In this document: positions 1 to 6,786 of the stretch, piece after piece | Numbering within the stretch: position 1 is the stretch's first letter | Layout of the letters: each line of letters begins with the position of its first letter | IMG/VR virus record: IMGVR_UViG_3300044953_000554 | Span: 1 to 32,094 of that record | DNA length: 32,094 nucleotides | Reading direction: 5' to 3' (one strand) | From: a virus | Position numbers and translations under genes: made by a program | The notes under the pieces: model-generated | Told to the model about the DNA's origin: nothing | Databases searched by the model: none | What the model saw: the letters and a program-made list of their open reading frames with translations, nothing else

Positions 1-71
1 ACCTCGCCGCTTTTCGCGGGGATCGCCTCGTGGCGTTGGTCGCGCCGCTCCGCCCCGTGGAGGCCGCATGA
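1..71 (+). CDS. 3' end of an upstream gene (partial)
   Basis: The frame beginning at base 3 is open to a TGA at 69-71 and gives the last 22 residues of a protein whose start lies outside the window. Its stop overlaps the ATG of the next gene (ATGA at 68-71), the coupling style used throughout this genome. The tail contains no recognisable motif, so function cannot be assigned. It could also be chance reading-through in GC-rich DNA. Confidence 0.4.
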   Translation, partial: LAAFRGDRLVALVAPLRPVEAA

Positions 72-565
72 CGCCGCGCGAGCCGCAGCCTGGCACCATC
101 GTCGCCAAGGCGGTCGACGCGGTTGCGTCGGCGTCGTCAGCCCTCACGGTGACCGAGATCTCCGCCGCTACCCGCCTGCGCCGGGACGGCATCCGCGCGG
201 CCGTGCGCCACGGGTGCGAGCGTGGATACCTCGTCGCGCGCCCGGGACAGGCCGGGACGCCCCGATGCTTCGATCGCCCCGTCGAGGTCGACCGCGCCCT
301 CGCCCGTCTCGAGGCGGCCCGCTACCTGCGGCGCGCCGAGGCCGCCGTCGAGCCCTACGGCGTGACGCTCCGCACCGCGCTGAGCCGTCGTCGCGGCGCC
401 CGGATCGACGAAGCTCGCGCCGCGCTCTACGCCGCCCTCTGGGATGCGCCGGAGACGCCGACGGCGAGCGAGATCGGTCGGCTCGTCGGGCGGGATCATA
501 CGACGGTCGCGCACGGGATCGAGAAGCATCAAGCCCGAGTTCGGGAGAAGGCAGCAGCACGGTGA
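68..565 (+). CDS. DnaA-domain-IV-like DNA-binding protein with N-terminal winged helix
   Basis: 165 aa. Residues about 15-65 look like a winged helix-turn-helix (VTEISAATRLRRDGIRAAV followed by a basic wing). Residues about 90-160 follow the layout of DnaA domain IV, the part of the bacterial initiator that reads DnaA boxes: a helix (VEPYGVTLRTAL), a basic loop (SRRRGAR), a long helix, then the signature GRDHTTV at 141-147. In DnaA the D, H and T of this signature contact bases, and all three are kept here. There is no AAA+ ATPase domain, so it is not an initiator by itself. It sits in a replication gene cluster. Likely role (inference): binding DnaA boxes or the phage origin, or interfering with or recruiting the host initiation system. 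Confidence 0.7.
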   Translation: MTPREPQPGTIVAKAVDAVASASSALTVTEISAATRLRRDGIRAAVRHGCERGYLVARPGQAGTPRCFDRPVEVDRALARLEAARYLRRAEAAVEPYGVTLRTALSRRRGARIDEARAALYAALWDAPETPTASEIGRLVGRDHTTVAHGIEKHQARVREKAAAR

Positions 566-903
566 CCGTCACGATCCCGATCCACACGGTGAGCGAGGCG
601 AACGCGCACACGCACTGGCGCGCTCGGTACAAGCGAGCGAGGGAGCAGCGGGACACGGTGCAGATCGTCCTGCGGGCGACCGCGGCGCCGCCGGGGCTGC
701 CGTGCGCGGTCACGATGACGCGGATCGCGCCGCGAGCGCTCGACGACGACAACCTTGTCGGCGCGCTCAAGCACGTGCGCGACGGCGTGGCGGACTGGCT
801 GTGCATCAATGACCGCGACTCGCGCGTGTCGTGGACCTGCGCGCAGCGACGCGGGGCCGCTCGGCAGTACGCGGTCGAAGTCGCGATCGTGCCACGCGCC
901 TAG
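562..903 (+). CDS. RusA-like Holliday junction resolvase
   Basis: 113 aa from GTG 562, whose GTGA overlaps the previous stop. RusA-family enzymes cut four-way DNA junctions that arise in recombination and replication, and many phages encode one to clean branched DNA before packaging. The acidic core is visible: D61-x-D63-N64 (LDDDNL), a lysine at 70, and D84/D86 in INDRD. E. coli RusA uses an equivalent D-x-D-N motif plus a later acidic pair. The lysine is displaced by about three residues compared with E. coli RusA, and the helix reads ALKHVRDGVADWL, a variant form of the family. Length fits the family (about 120 aa). Confidence 0.72.
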   Translation: MTVTIPIHTVSEANAHTHWRARYKRAREQRDTVQIVLRATAAPPGLPCAVTMTRIAPRALDDDNLVGALKHVRDGVADWLCINDRDSRVSWTCAQRRGAARQYAVEVAIVPRA

Positions 904-969
904 GTGCGCGTGGAGCTGGTGGACGAGGCGCCGCAGGTGAAGCGGCAGAGAGGAGCATCGAAGCGATGA
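904..969 (+). CDS. possible 21-residue microprotein
   Basis: GTG at 904 opens directly after the RusA-like stop and runs 21 codons to a TGA at 967-969 that overlaps the ATG of the next gene (ATGA at 966-969). The peptide is short, charged and basic at its end. The overlap fits the coupling seen elsewhere, but there is no clear ribosome binding site and no homology I recognise. It may only be spacer DNA. Confidence 0.22.
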   Translation: MRVELVDEAPQVKRQRGASKR

Positions 970-1400
970 AGGCTCAGCGCAACCCGGCGCCCGTCCAGGG
1001 CGACTGGCTCACGAGGATCAGCAAGGACCGCGAGCGGCGCGAGGATACCGTCTACGTCGTGTCGCCGGACGCCACCGGCGCGACGATCGCCCGCGTCGAA
1101 TCGTGGAGCTTCGTCAACGGGGAGTTGGTCTTCGAGCTCGGGCGGCACACGCACGCGGGCTCCGCGCACCTCGCAGACCCGCGCGCCTTCCGGCCAATGG
1201 CGCGCCCGACGCCCCCTGTGGAGCCGGAAGCCACGCTCGAATCGCTCCAGCGCGCCGTGGCGGACCTCTTGGCTCGCGTCGAGTACCACACCACGACGAA
1301 CGCCATGCTGCTCGAGCGCGTCTCCGCGCTGGAGTCTCGGATCGCGACGAAGGCGAACGGGCAGGTGCCGCTCGCGTTCCAGGCGGGGGCGCGGGCGTGA
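966..1400 (+). CDS. hypothetical protein with C-terminal coiled coil
   Basis: 144 aa from ATG 966. This start is chosen over upstream in-frame ATG 831 because a GAGAGGAG ribosome binding site lies at 948-955 and because 831 would overlap the RusA-like gene deeply. The middle has alternating beta-like segments (TVYVVSPD, ARVESWSFVNGELVFELG). A proline-rich linker follows, then a heptad-like helix (LESLQRAVADLLARVEYH and MLLERVSALESRI) that could form a coiled coil. No family is recognised. The neighbours are DNA-metabolism genes, so an accessory role there is possible but unproven. Confidence 0.65.
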   Translation: MKAQRNPAPVQGDWLTRISKDRERREDTVYVVSPDATGATIARVESWSFVNGELVFELGRHTHAGSAHLADPRAFRPMARPTPPVEPEATLESLQRAVADLLARVEYHTTTNAMLLERVSALESRIATKANGQVPLAFQAGARA

Positions 1401-1441
1401 GCCGACGGTCCTCTTGCGCGACGATGGGAGGTGCGTGACCT

Positions 1442-2170
1442 GTGCCCGACGCGCCTGCGAGCTACGTCTACTTCATCCGCGCTGGCGGCGACGGGCCGAT
1501 CAAGATCGGGACGACGGCCGGGTCGCCGCACGGACGGCTGCGTGCGATGCAGACGGCAAACGCTGAGACACTCGTGTTGCTCGCCGCGGTTCCGGGCGAC
1601 GTGGGACTCGAGCGAAAGCTCCATGAGCGCTTCGCCGCGCTACGCATGCGCGGCGAGTGGTTCCGAGCGACGCCCGAACTGCTCGCCTTCGTGGAAGGAG
1701 CGAGCCTCACGGCGCCGCCCGTGGAAGAGGGTATCGATCCGCTTGCCGGACTCGACTTCACCGAACACCACGCGCAGGCGCTCGAGGGGTTTCTCGAGGC
1801 GTGGTGGACGCTCAAGATGGGCGAGCGGCTGCTCGGTCACGTCCCGTTTGGTGAAGCCGGTGGCTACGACGCCGGCGAGCTGCCGCACGGGCTCGTGGTG
1901 GCGCTCGGAGACGCCCTCAGCGACGTCCGGTGGCTAGACGGTCTTCGTGCCAGACAGGCCCCGGACGGCAGCGGCGCACGCGCGCTCCCGAACGTCGTTC
2001 CTCGCCTGGCAGCGCTAGCGCGGTCACTCGAGGAGGCGATCGAGGGGCACTCCTCGGCCGTCGCGGAGTGTCGCCTTGCCGAGGCCGCGCACGAGGGCTT
2101 CGATCCGTGCACGGACGAGAGTCCGTTGGAGGCCGACCTCACCGCCGCCCCGCCGGAGGCGTGGAACTGA
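1442..2170 (+). CDS. T5orf172/MUG113-type GIY-YIG domain protein
   Basis: 242 aa from GTG 1442, with a good GGGAGGTG ribosome binding site at 1426-1433. Residues 8-90 carry the T5orf172-type GIY-YIG fold: YVYFI at 8-12, then IKIGTT at 20-25, a conserved arginine in the next helix (GRLRAMQ), then LERKLHERFAALRMRGEWF. GIY-YIG domains are nuclease folds, and this subfamily is common in phages and mobile DNA. The following about 150 residues are helical and acidic and match nothing I know. The stop overlaps the next ATG. Possible roles are phage recombination or host-DNA attack; cleavage activity is inferred from the fold only. Confidence 0.72.
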   Translation: MPDAPASYVYFIRAGGDGPIKIGTTAGSPHGRLRAMQTANAETLVLLAAVPGDVGLERKLHERFAALRMRGEWFRATPELLAFVEGASLTAPPVEEGIDPLAGLDFTEHHAQALEGFLEAWWTLKMGERLLGHVPFGEAGGYDAGELPHGLVVALGDALSDVRWLDGLRARQAPDGSGARALPNVVPRLAALARSLEEAIEGHSSAVAECRLAEAAHEGFDPCTDESPLEADLTAAPPEAWN

Positions 2171-3294
2171 TGCGTTGGGAGGAGGAGCGGTACGTTCGCG
2201 TCTACACGCGCGAGGAGCCCGAGTGGACGCTCCTCCCGTTCGAGTCACGCCTGCTTTGGTGCGACTTGATGAAGCGATTCGACCGCGCCGGCCTCTTGCC
2301 GCTTGGCCGGTCTCGGTGGCGTGGGGTCGCATCGATCTGCCGTGTGCCCCTCGACTTCGTCGAGCGCGCCATGCCCGCGCTGCTGGGAGATGGCTGCTGT
2401 CGCCTGGTCCCCGATGACAAGGGCGGCGAGATGCTCTTCGCGCCGAACTACATGGTCGCCCAGGAGGCGACCCAGTCGGACGCGGCCCGCCAACGCGCCT
2501 CGCGAGAGCGCGCGCGCGACCGGGCCCGCGCAAACGAGCTTGGGCTCGTGTCACAAAACGTGACAGACCCGCCCGATTTCGAGGTGTCACAAAACGTGAC
2601 GGAGGCGTCACGAGACGTGACGGACCCGTCACGAAACGATCCAGATCCGTCACGCGCCGTCACGCGCTGTCACTCTGTGCCTAGCCTAACTGTGCTTAAC
2701 CAAGAACAAACAAACGGGGCTTTCGCCCCGTCCGGGCCTGGCGGCCCGGGTACCTCTTCGACGACCGCGGAAGGCACTCATGACGAGGCCAGCCGACCCA
2801 CGCTTGAGTCGAACCGGCCCGCTCCGCCATCCGCCGGACAGGCGCGCCCCACCCAGCAGGCCACGCAGCTCGCGCTCGTCGCACCCGAGGCCAAGCCAAA
2901 GACGCCGTCGCAGGCGGACTTGGTCTTCGCCCGCTACGAGCAGGGATGGCGCCGCCTCATCGAGGGCGGGCGAGCCCCGGTCCTCAGCGAAGCCCGCCGG
3001 CGACTCATCGCCCGCCGGCTGAAGGACGGTCTCTCGCTCGAGGTTCTCCTCGCGGCCGCCGACGGCGTTTGGCGCAGTCGTTGGCACGTCGAGAACAACC
3101 GGTACCAGTTCGACCTTGTGTTTCGCGACGTAGAGCACGTCGAGCGGTTTGCGAACCAGGCGCACGAGGTTCTGCCGGGGGCGGGTAGTCGCGGGCGGCA
3201 CGACGTCCAGCGCGGCTCGGCCGACCACGCCGCTTGGGCCGAAACTTCCGAGCGCCTTCATGGCCGCGACGACGGCAGAAAGGACACGTTTTGA
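2170..3294 (+). CDS. lambda-O-like replication initiator containing the putative origin
   Basis: 374 aa from ATG 2170 (TGATG overlap with the upstream stop). Residues 1-100 look like a winged-helix DNA-binding domain. A very basic Arg-rich helix follows at about 100-125, then a low-complexity linker in which a seven-residue pattern recurs (QNVTEAS, RDVTDPS, RNDPDPS), then a Pro/Ala-rich stretch. Residues about 250-360 form a compact C-terminal domain (LSEARRRLIARRLKDGLSLE, then WRSRWHVEN) resembling the conserved C-terminal domain of phage replication proteins. The linker repeats come from 21-bp DNA repeats in frame, the arrangement known from lambda O, whose gene contains ori. The AAA+ loader downstream supports the role: initiator binds origin, loader brings the replicative helicase. 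Confidence 0.72.
   Translation: MRWEEERYVRVYTREEPEWTLLPFESRLLWCDLMKRFDRAGLLPLGRSRWRGVASICRVPLDFVERAMPALLGDGCCRLVPDDKGGEMLFAPNYMVAQEATQSDAARQRASRERARDRARANELGLVSQNVTDPPDFEVSQNVTEASRDVTDPSRNDPDPSRAVTRCHSVPSLTVLNQEQTNGAFAPSGPGGPGTSSTTAEGTHDEASRPTLESNRPAPPSAGQARPTQQATQLALVAPEAKPKTPSQADLVFARYEQGWRRLIEGGRAPVLSEARRRLIARRLKDGLSLEVLLAAADGVWRSRWHVENNRYQFDLVFRDVEHVERFANQAHEVLPGAGSRGRHDVQRGSADHAAWAETSERLHGRDDGRKDTF
2549..2673. repeat. iteron cluster with 21-bp and 10-bp phasing
   Basis: The left half-site GTCAC starts at 2550, 2586, 2607, 2628, 2649, 2659 and 2669 (steps 36, 21, 21, 21, 10, 10). The right half-site GTGAC starts at 2560, 2596 and 2617. The first unit, TGTCACAAAACGTGACA (2549-2565), is an inverted repeat with 6-bp arms and a 5-nt spacer. 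Copies at 2585-2601 and 2606-2622 keep the palindrome, the copy at 2627 has lost its right arm, and the last three are half-sites. Steps of 21 and 10 bp place all sites on nearly the same helix face, as expected for cooperative binding of a protein. Confidence 0.82.
2714..2731. repeat. perfect 7-bp hairpin beside the A/T-rich stretch
   Basis: ACGGGGC (2714-2720), loop TTTC, then GCCCCGT (2725-2731). It lies inside the initiator coding frame, so it is unlikely to be a terminator. It could mark the edge of the unwinding region or serve as a priming or loading structure. Confidence 0.6.
2732..2749. repeat. second perfect 7-bp hairpin
   Basis: CCGGGCC (2732-2738), loop TGGC, then GGCCCGG (2743-2749). 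It starts at the base after the first hairpin ends and has the same stem and loop sizes. The pair is unusual enough to suggest function, though short GC-rich stems do arise by chance in such DNA. Confidence 0.5.
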
Positions 3295-4169
3295 GCCTCA
3301 CGACGAAGATCGCCACGAGCCTCGACGCGGCACGGGCACGCCCCCCCGGGTGCGCCGACCAGCCGGCGAAACGGCTGGTGGAGTTGCTGGCGGATGCCGG
3401 GTTCGACCCGACGGTGCCACCGCCCGAGGCGTCGCGCACGTGCGCTTCGGGTTGCGGCGCGTCGGTCGCGCGGCGCGGCGACTACTGCGACGGGTGCGCA
3501 GCGCTCGGCCGCTTTCGGCACCGGAGCATGGCGCTCGAGCGCGCCTACGCGTCGGTGTCCGCGGGGGGGAAGATGACCTTCTGCCGGCCCGGCTGGCCCG
3601 AGTACGAGGCGGCGACGCGCAAGGCGCGCGAGGCCGCTGCGCGCCTGCCCGAGCCCACTGCGCGCGAACGCGCGATCGAGGTCATCGACGGCGCGCTCTG
3701 GAAGCGCACGCACGGCAACATGACGATCCTCGGCCCCACGGGGTACGGCAAGAGCAAGGTCCTGCGCGCCATCGGACTGCGCGTCATCGACCTCGCGCTT
3801 TACGGCGAGGTGGACAAGGACCGCCACGACTTCGCGCGGCGCGTTCGGTACGCGTATGGGCTCGACCTCGCGCGAGCCCGCGCGGCATCGAAGCTCGGGG
3901 AGGAACCAGCGGCGTTCGCGGAGGCACGGGCGGCGTCGTTGCTCTTGCTCGACGAAATCGGCTTCGAGGACCAGCGAACAGATCCCGTGGCGATTCGGGA
4001 CCTCGTGTACTGGCGCTACGACAACGGCCTGCCCACCGTCGTGACGAGCGGCTCCAAGATCGCCGAGCTCGAGGCGCGCTACGGCGAAGCGACGATGCGT
4101 CGCCTTTGGGAGGGAGGCCGGCTCGTGGACCTGCACGCGGCGCCGAGGCCGGAGCGCGGGCGAAAGTGA
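3291..4169 (+). CDS. DnaC-like AAA+ helicase loader
   Basis: 292 aa from TTG 3291, chosen because AGAAAGGA (3277-3284) is well placed and TTGA overlaps the initiator stop; upstream in-frame ATG 3234 would overlap that gene by 60 bases. The N-terminal part has a four-cysteine pattern, C51-x3-C55-x10-C66-x2-C69, a probable zinc site like those in DnaC/IstB-type and lambda-P-adjacent loaders. The ATPase core has Walker A GPTGYGKS at 148-155, Walker B LLLLDEIG with D221/E222, and a sensor-like VVTSG strand. Loaders of this class deliver the hexameric DnaB-type helicase to an origin bound by the initiator. The neighbours fit that role. Confidence 0.8.
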   Translation: MSLTTKIATSLDAARARPPGCADQPAKRLVELLADAGFDPTVPPPEASRTCASGCGASVARRGDYCDGCAALGRFRHRSMALERAYASVSAGGKMTFCRPGWPEYEAATRKAREAAARLPEPTARERAIEVIDGALWKRTHGNMTILGPTGYGKSKVLRAIGLRVIDLALYGEVDKDRHDFARRVRYAYGLDLARARAASKLGEEPAAFAEARAASLLLLDEIGFEDQRTDPVAIRDLVYWRYDNGLPTVVTSGSKIAELEARYGEATMRRLWEGGRLVDLHAAPRPERGRK

Positions 4170-4426
4170 GTCGCGCCCGCTCCGCCCTTCTCGCGCAGGG
4201 CTGCACCAACCTGCTCGATGCAGCCTGCGCGCGGCATGGCGTCACACCGGACGACGTGCTCGGACCCCGCCGGACACGGCCTCTACCGACGGCGCGGGCC
4301 GAACTGTGGCGCGACCTCCGTGCGTGCGACCCGTCGCGATGGACGTACCCAGTCCTGGGACGTGTGTTCGGGGTCGATCCGTCCACGGTTCTACGTGCCG
4401 TGCAGAGGGTGACGAATGGTAGTTGA
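4166..4426 (+). CDS. stand-alone DnaA-domain-IV-like protein
   Basis: 86 aa from GTG 4166 (GTGA overlap with the loader stop). The whole protein matches the plan of DnaA domain IV: an N-terminal helix (LLDAACARHGV), TPDDVLGPRRTRPLPTARAE corresponding to the basic loop and long helix, then VLGRVFGVDPSTVLRAVQR with the HTH signature at 69-75. The signature is GVDPSTV rather than GRDHTTV: the base-contacting H is replaced by P and the R by V, while D and T remain. This suggests altered or weaker DNA specificity. No AAA+ domain is present. It is the second such protein in this module (the other is at 68-565). Confidence 0.68.
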   Translation: MSRARSALLAQGCTNLLDAACARHGVTPDDVLGPRRTRPLPTARAELWRDLRACDPSRWTYPVLGRVFGVDPSTVLRAVQRVTNGS

Positions 4427-4511
4427 CGTGGCGTTCATCGAACAGGCCGAGGCGAATGAGCGGCCGTGCGAGCGATGTGCGGATGACGACGATGGTGGAA
4501 AGGGGAACTGA
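4416..4511 (+). CDS. possible 31-residue acidic microprotein with a Cys pair
   Basis: ATG 4416 lies inside the end of the previous gene, preceded by AGAGGG (4404-4409) at a good distance, and runs to TGA 4509-4511, just before the next start. The peptide contains CERC and a run of four aspartates, which could be a small metal-binding knuckle. Too short for homology reasoning; support comes from the ribosome binding site and the genome's overlap style. Confidence 0.38.
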   Translation: MVVDVAFIEQAEANERPCERCADDDDGGKGN

Positions 4512-4512
4512 C

Positions 4513-5382
4513 ATGCACGAGTCGCTAAGGGCCGACGATGCCAAGGTGGAAGCGGGGCAGGTAAGGGCGCACATGAGCGACCCGTTGTGGCGCTACCTCA
4601 TCGGCGAGCGCCGCCCGAACGGTCACTTCAGCATCCGTTCCAACATCACACCGTATGCCGACGCGAGAGAGTACCGAGAAGGCGCCTTCGATGAGTGGTT
4701 CCGCGAGCGCACGACGATTGTCTGCCCGGCGAGCATCCGCAAGGGGGACGTCTTCACCGATGAGGTCGTCCGCATCATCGTCGGTCCGGGGATTGACCCC
4801 GACGAGATCCGCGAGAGGTGCTTGCGCGGCGAGTTGCGGATCCTGAATCGGGGGCCATCGGTGGCGCCGACGGCCGAAGTCGTCGGCGACGTCTGCCCGC
4901 GCCAACGTCACCGCAACGACGTGGAACAACGCAGCGCCGATCAGGCGATGGGGCAGGAAAAGCGTAGGCGTGAGCGGGAGCGGTGCACAAAGGCGCTGGA
5001 GGAGCGGGAGCGCCTGCGCGTCGCGACGGACCCCACCGAGCGCGTGCGGCGCGTCCGCATGCCCATGGCGCTCCGCGCTCTCGCCGATCAGCTAGACGGG
5101 GCCTTCGCGGGCTTGCCCGTCTGGGCGCGACGGCGGCTTGCCGGCTCCTGCCGGCGGCTTGCAGACGTCGTGCGGGCCGCGAATGAGACCGACGTCTCTT
5201 GGTTCGCGTACAACGCCGCACGGACAGTCATCGGGTGGATCCACATGGCCTCGCTCACGGGGAGCGCGATGCCGTTCGCCGACAGTGACGCGGCGGATGT
5301 GGTGGGCTGGGTCGAGGCTGCCTTGCAGACCGCGGAGCGTTCGGTGGAGTCGTGCTCGAGATCAACCGAGAGGCGCACGTGA
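4513..5382 (+). CDS. hypothetical protein
   Basis: 289 aa from ATG 4513. This start has GGAAAGGGGA at 4497-4505; the upstream in-frame start at 4423 would cover the microprotein and most of the spacer. Residues about 15-115 form a mixed alpha/beta region (DPLWRYLIGERRPNGHFSIR, then a segment reading VRIIVGPGIDPDEIRERCLR). A charged helix of Glu/Arg repeats follows at about 140-175, then a helical C-terminal half (LADQLDGAFAGLPVWARRRL). I recognise no family. It ends the first tightly coupled gene block; a 122-bp gap follows. Confidence 0.6.
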   Translation: MHESLRADDAKVEAGQVRAHMSDPLWRYLIGERRPNGHFSIRSNITPYADAREYREGAFDEWFRERTTIVCPASIRKGDVFTDEVVRIIVGPGIDPDEIRERCLRGELRILNRGPSVAPTAEVVGDVCPRQRHRNDVEQRSADQAMGQEKRRRERERCTKALEERERLRVATDPTERVRRVRMPMALRALADQLDGAFAGLPVWARRRLAGSCRRLADVVRAANETDVSWFAYNAARTVIGWIHMASLTGSAMPFADSDAADVVGWVEAALQTAERSVESCSRSTERRT

Positions 5383-5504
5383 TGGAATAGAACGAGGCCC
5401 CCGGCGCGCCAACGCCGAGGGCCTTCCAGGGGAACAGGGACGACGACCAGACTGCCCAACACCTAGCAGGACGAGCGGGTCTCGTCCAGGAAAGGGGCAC
5501 CCCC
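5383..5504. other. intergenic spacer between two early blocks
   Basis: 122 bp without a credible ORF. It holds a strong terminator-like stem (5396-5423) and, at its right end, the AGGAAAGGGG ribosome binding site (5488-5497) of the next gene. Being one of the longest gaps in the window, it is a candidate place for a promoter, but I cannot point to clear -35/-10 boxes. Confidence 0.5.
5396..5423 (+). terminator. terminator-like hairpin
   Basis: An 11-bp stem with one mismatch: GGCCCCCGGCG (5396-5406), loop CGCCAA, CGCCGAGGGCC (5413-5423). It follows the stop at 5382 by 13 bases. Only TT follows the stem, so a classical intrinsic terminator is doubtful; it may attenuate transcription or protect the mRNA end. 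Confidence 0.4.
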
Positions 5505-6305
5505 GTGAAGCTCCTACCGATCGCAGTCCACGACGAGCTGGTCTACTACTTCGCCAACGCCGAGTGCGACCAAGGCGCCAAGTCGAGCCACGAAGCCCTG
5601 GTCGCCATGATCGAACGTGGTGGCCCTAGCTCCGGCGGCGCCGACCCGGAGAACCAGATCACCGACCACCGCTTCGGCTGGCCCGCTCACGGGGGCGAGT
5701 GCCTCGTCGGCAAAGCTCGCCGCGTCTGGTGCGCCCTCCACGCCCTGCCCCAAGGCACCCCGCACCACAACGTCCTCTTCGCCGCCCACGGCTGGATCCA
5801 GTGGTCCGGCGTCATCGACAACGCCTTCGGCCGCGGCACCGCCGCCAAGGTCGTCGCCGCCGTCGGCCCTCACGTTGGCGTCGCGCTGCTCACGAAGACC
5901 GCCCGCGACGGGTTCGCCGCCGCGCAGCAGGCCCGTCGTGAACGCTTGCTCGCCGCGCCCGCATGCGAGCACCTGAGCGCATCTCGCTCCCCCAAGCCGC
6001 CCCCGCTCCGCTGGAAGGACCACCGGGTCGCATGGGACAACGAGGGCGGATGGCTCGTCGCAACGGTGATGGTAGCCCGGAGCCGGGACGCATCGGCGTC
6101 GGCCCGGCGCGACGCAGAAGAGGATCTCGCCCACGTCCGGCGCGAGGTCGCCGAACTCGTCGCCAACGCCTACGAGGCCTACGCCGTCGCACGCGGGATC
6201 CGCCTCGAGACCCCAGAGGAACAGGCACGGCAGCGCTCAAGGGCGCGTACGGTTCGCCTCGAGCCGTCAAGGATGCCTCGCCGCCTCGGAGGGCTCGGGC
6301 GATGA
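5505..6305 (+). CDS. hypothetical protein
   Basis: 266 aa from GTG 5505 with a well placed AGGAAAGGGG ribosome binding site at 5488-5497. The N-terminal half has a compact helical segment with several Cys/His/Trp residues (KARRVWCALHALPQGTPHHN, then VLFAAHGWIQW); the C-terminal third is a charged helix (ARRDAEEDLAHVRREVAELV). No family is recognised. A gene at the end of the early region just before the packaging genes is where lambdoid phages keep late regulators, so a transcription-control role is conceivable, but the sequence does not show it. The stop overlaps the next ATG. Confidence 0.6.
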   Translation: MKLLPIAVHDELVYYFANAECDQGAKSSHEALVAMIERGGPSSGGADPENQITDHRFGWPAHGGECLVGKARRVWCALHALPQGTPHHNVLFAAHGWIQWSGVIDNAFGRGTAAKVVAAVGPHVGVALLTKTARDGFAAAQQARRERLLAAPACEHLSASRSPKPPPLRWKDHRVAWDNEGGWLVATVMVARSRDASASARRDAEEDLAHVRREVAELVANAYEAYAVARGIRLETPEEQARQRSRARTVRLEPSRMPRRLGGLGR

Positions 6306-6742
6306 CCGGCGCCGTCCTCGGCCGCGCGAACATCATGAAGCTCCTCGGCATCGCAGACTGGCGCACCGTCGAGAAGCTCGCAGAGCGCCCGGTCGACCCG
6401 CTGAGCCTTCAGTGGGACGCCTTGGATCGACCGTGGCTCGACCTCGCCGAGTACGACGCCTGGCTCACGCGCAACAACCGCGGGCATCGATACATGCGCG
6501 TCGAGCGCCGCGTGAAGGCGGACCCAGTACTCCTCGAGCGGCTCGGGGATCTCCTGCCGGCCGCAGCGCCTCGGCGGAAAGTCAAGACCAAGGCCACCGG
6601 AGACCGCGCGCGAGAGTACCCACAGGTCGACGAAATCCGTCAAGACACCAAGATCGGGGCCACTTCAATCTCCCAGCGGATGCAAGGCGCGCGGACAACG
6701 ACCGCGAGAAGCCGGCTATTGCGCACAAGCAATCTCCGCTAG
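6302..6742 (+). CDS. small HTH (MerR/excisionase-like) DNA-binding protein
   Basis: 146 aa from ATG 6302 (ATGA overlap). Residues 5-60 fit a winged helix of the MerR/AlpA/Nu1 kind: IMKLLGIADWRTVEKLAE as helix-turn-helix, then a short wing and the closing LDLAEYDAWLTRNNRG, where AEYDAWL is the usual last helix. The rest is basic and Ser/Thr/Arg-rich. It could be an excisionase-like regulator, or a Nu1-type small terminase subunit because the terminase genes follow. A better placed terminase small subunit candidate lies immediately before TerL, so I favour a regulator. Confidence 0.5.
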   Translation: MTGAVLGRANIMKLLGIADWRTVEKLAERPVDPLSLQWDALDRPWLDLAEYDAWLTRNNRGHRYMRVERRVKADPVLLERLGDLLPAAAPRRKVKTKATGDRAREYPQVDEIRQDTKIGATSISQRMQGARTTTARSRLLRTSNLR

Positions 6743-6761
6743 CGCGCGGCGCCCCAACGGA

Positions 6762-6776
6762 CTAGCCTTTTGCTAG
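6762..6776. repeat. short inverted repeat CTAGC/GCTAG
   Basis: Five-bp arms CTAGC (6762-6766) and GCTAG (6772-6776) around CTTTT. CTAG-containing sites are rare in GC-rich phage DNA, and another (CGCTAGCG) lies 18 bp upstream, so a regulator site is possible. It is too weak for a confident terminator. Confidence 0.3.
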
Positions 6777-6786
6777 GCTCATCAAC

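Larger units (their letters stand above)
2549..2749. other. putative phage replication origin (iterons, A/T-rich stretch, hairpins)
   Basis: Three elements are adjacent inside the initiator gene. First, a GTCAC/GTGAC iteron cluster (2549-2673). Second, a stretch at 2681-2714 that is about 60% A+T in a window that is otherwise strongly GC-rich, suitable as a DNA unwinding element. Third, two perfect hairpins back to back (2714-2731 and 2732-2749). Lambdoid phages are known to place iterons plus an A/T-rich unwinding element inside the O gene. Assignment as origin is inference from this architecture and from the DnaC-like loader next door. No DnaA-box consensus is evident nearby. Confidence 0.6.

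Noticed and set aside
1397-1438. 13-codon frame (GTG 1397) between two genes
   Set aside because: Too short, no ribosome binding site of its own; better seen as leader of the GIY-YIG gene at 1442.
2549-2673. CRISPR array or operator array reading of the repeats
   Set aside because: Units are short palindromic half-sites with 10/21-bp phasing inside a gene and without unique spacers of CRISPR size. A regulator operator remains possible, but the A/T-rich stretch and initiator context favour an origin.
2714-2749. Intrinsic terminator reading of the two hairpins
   Set aside because: They lie in the middle of the initiator coding frame and no T-run follows.
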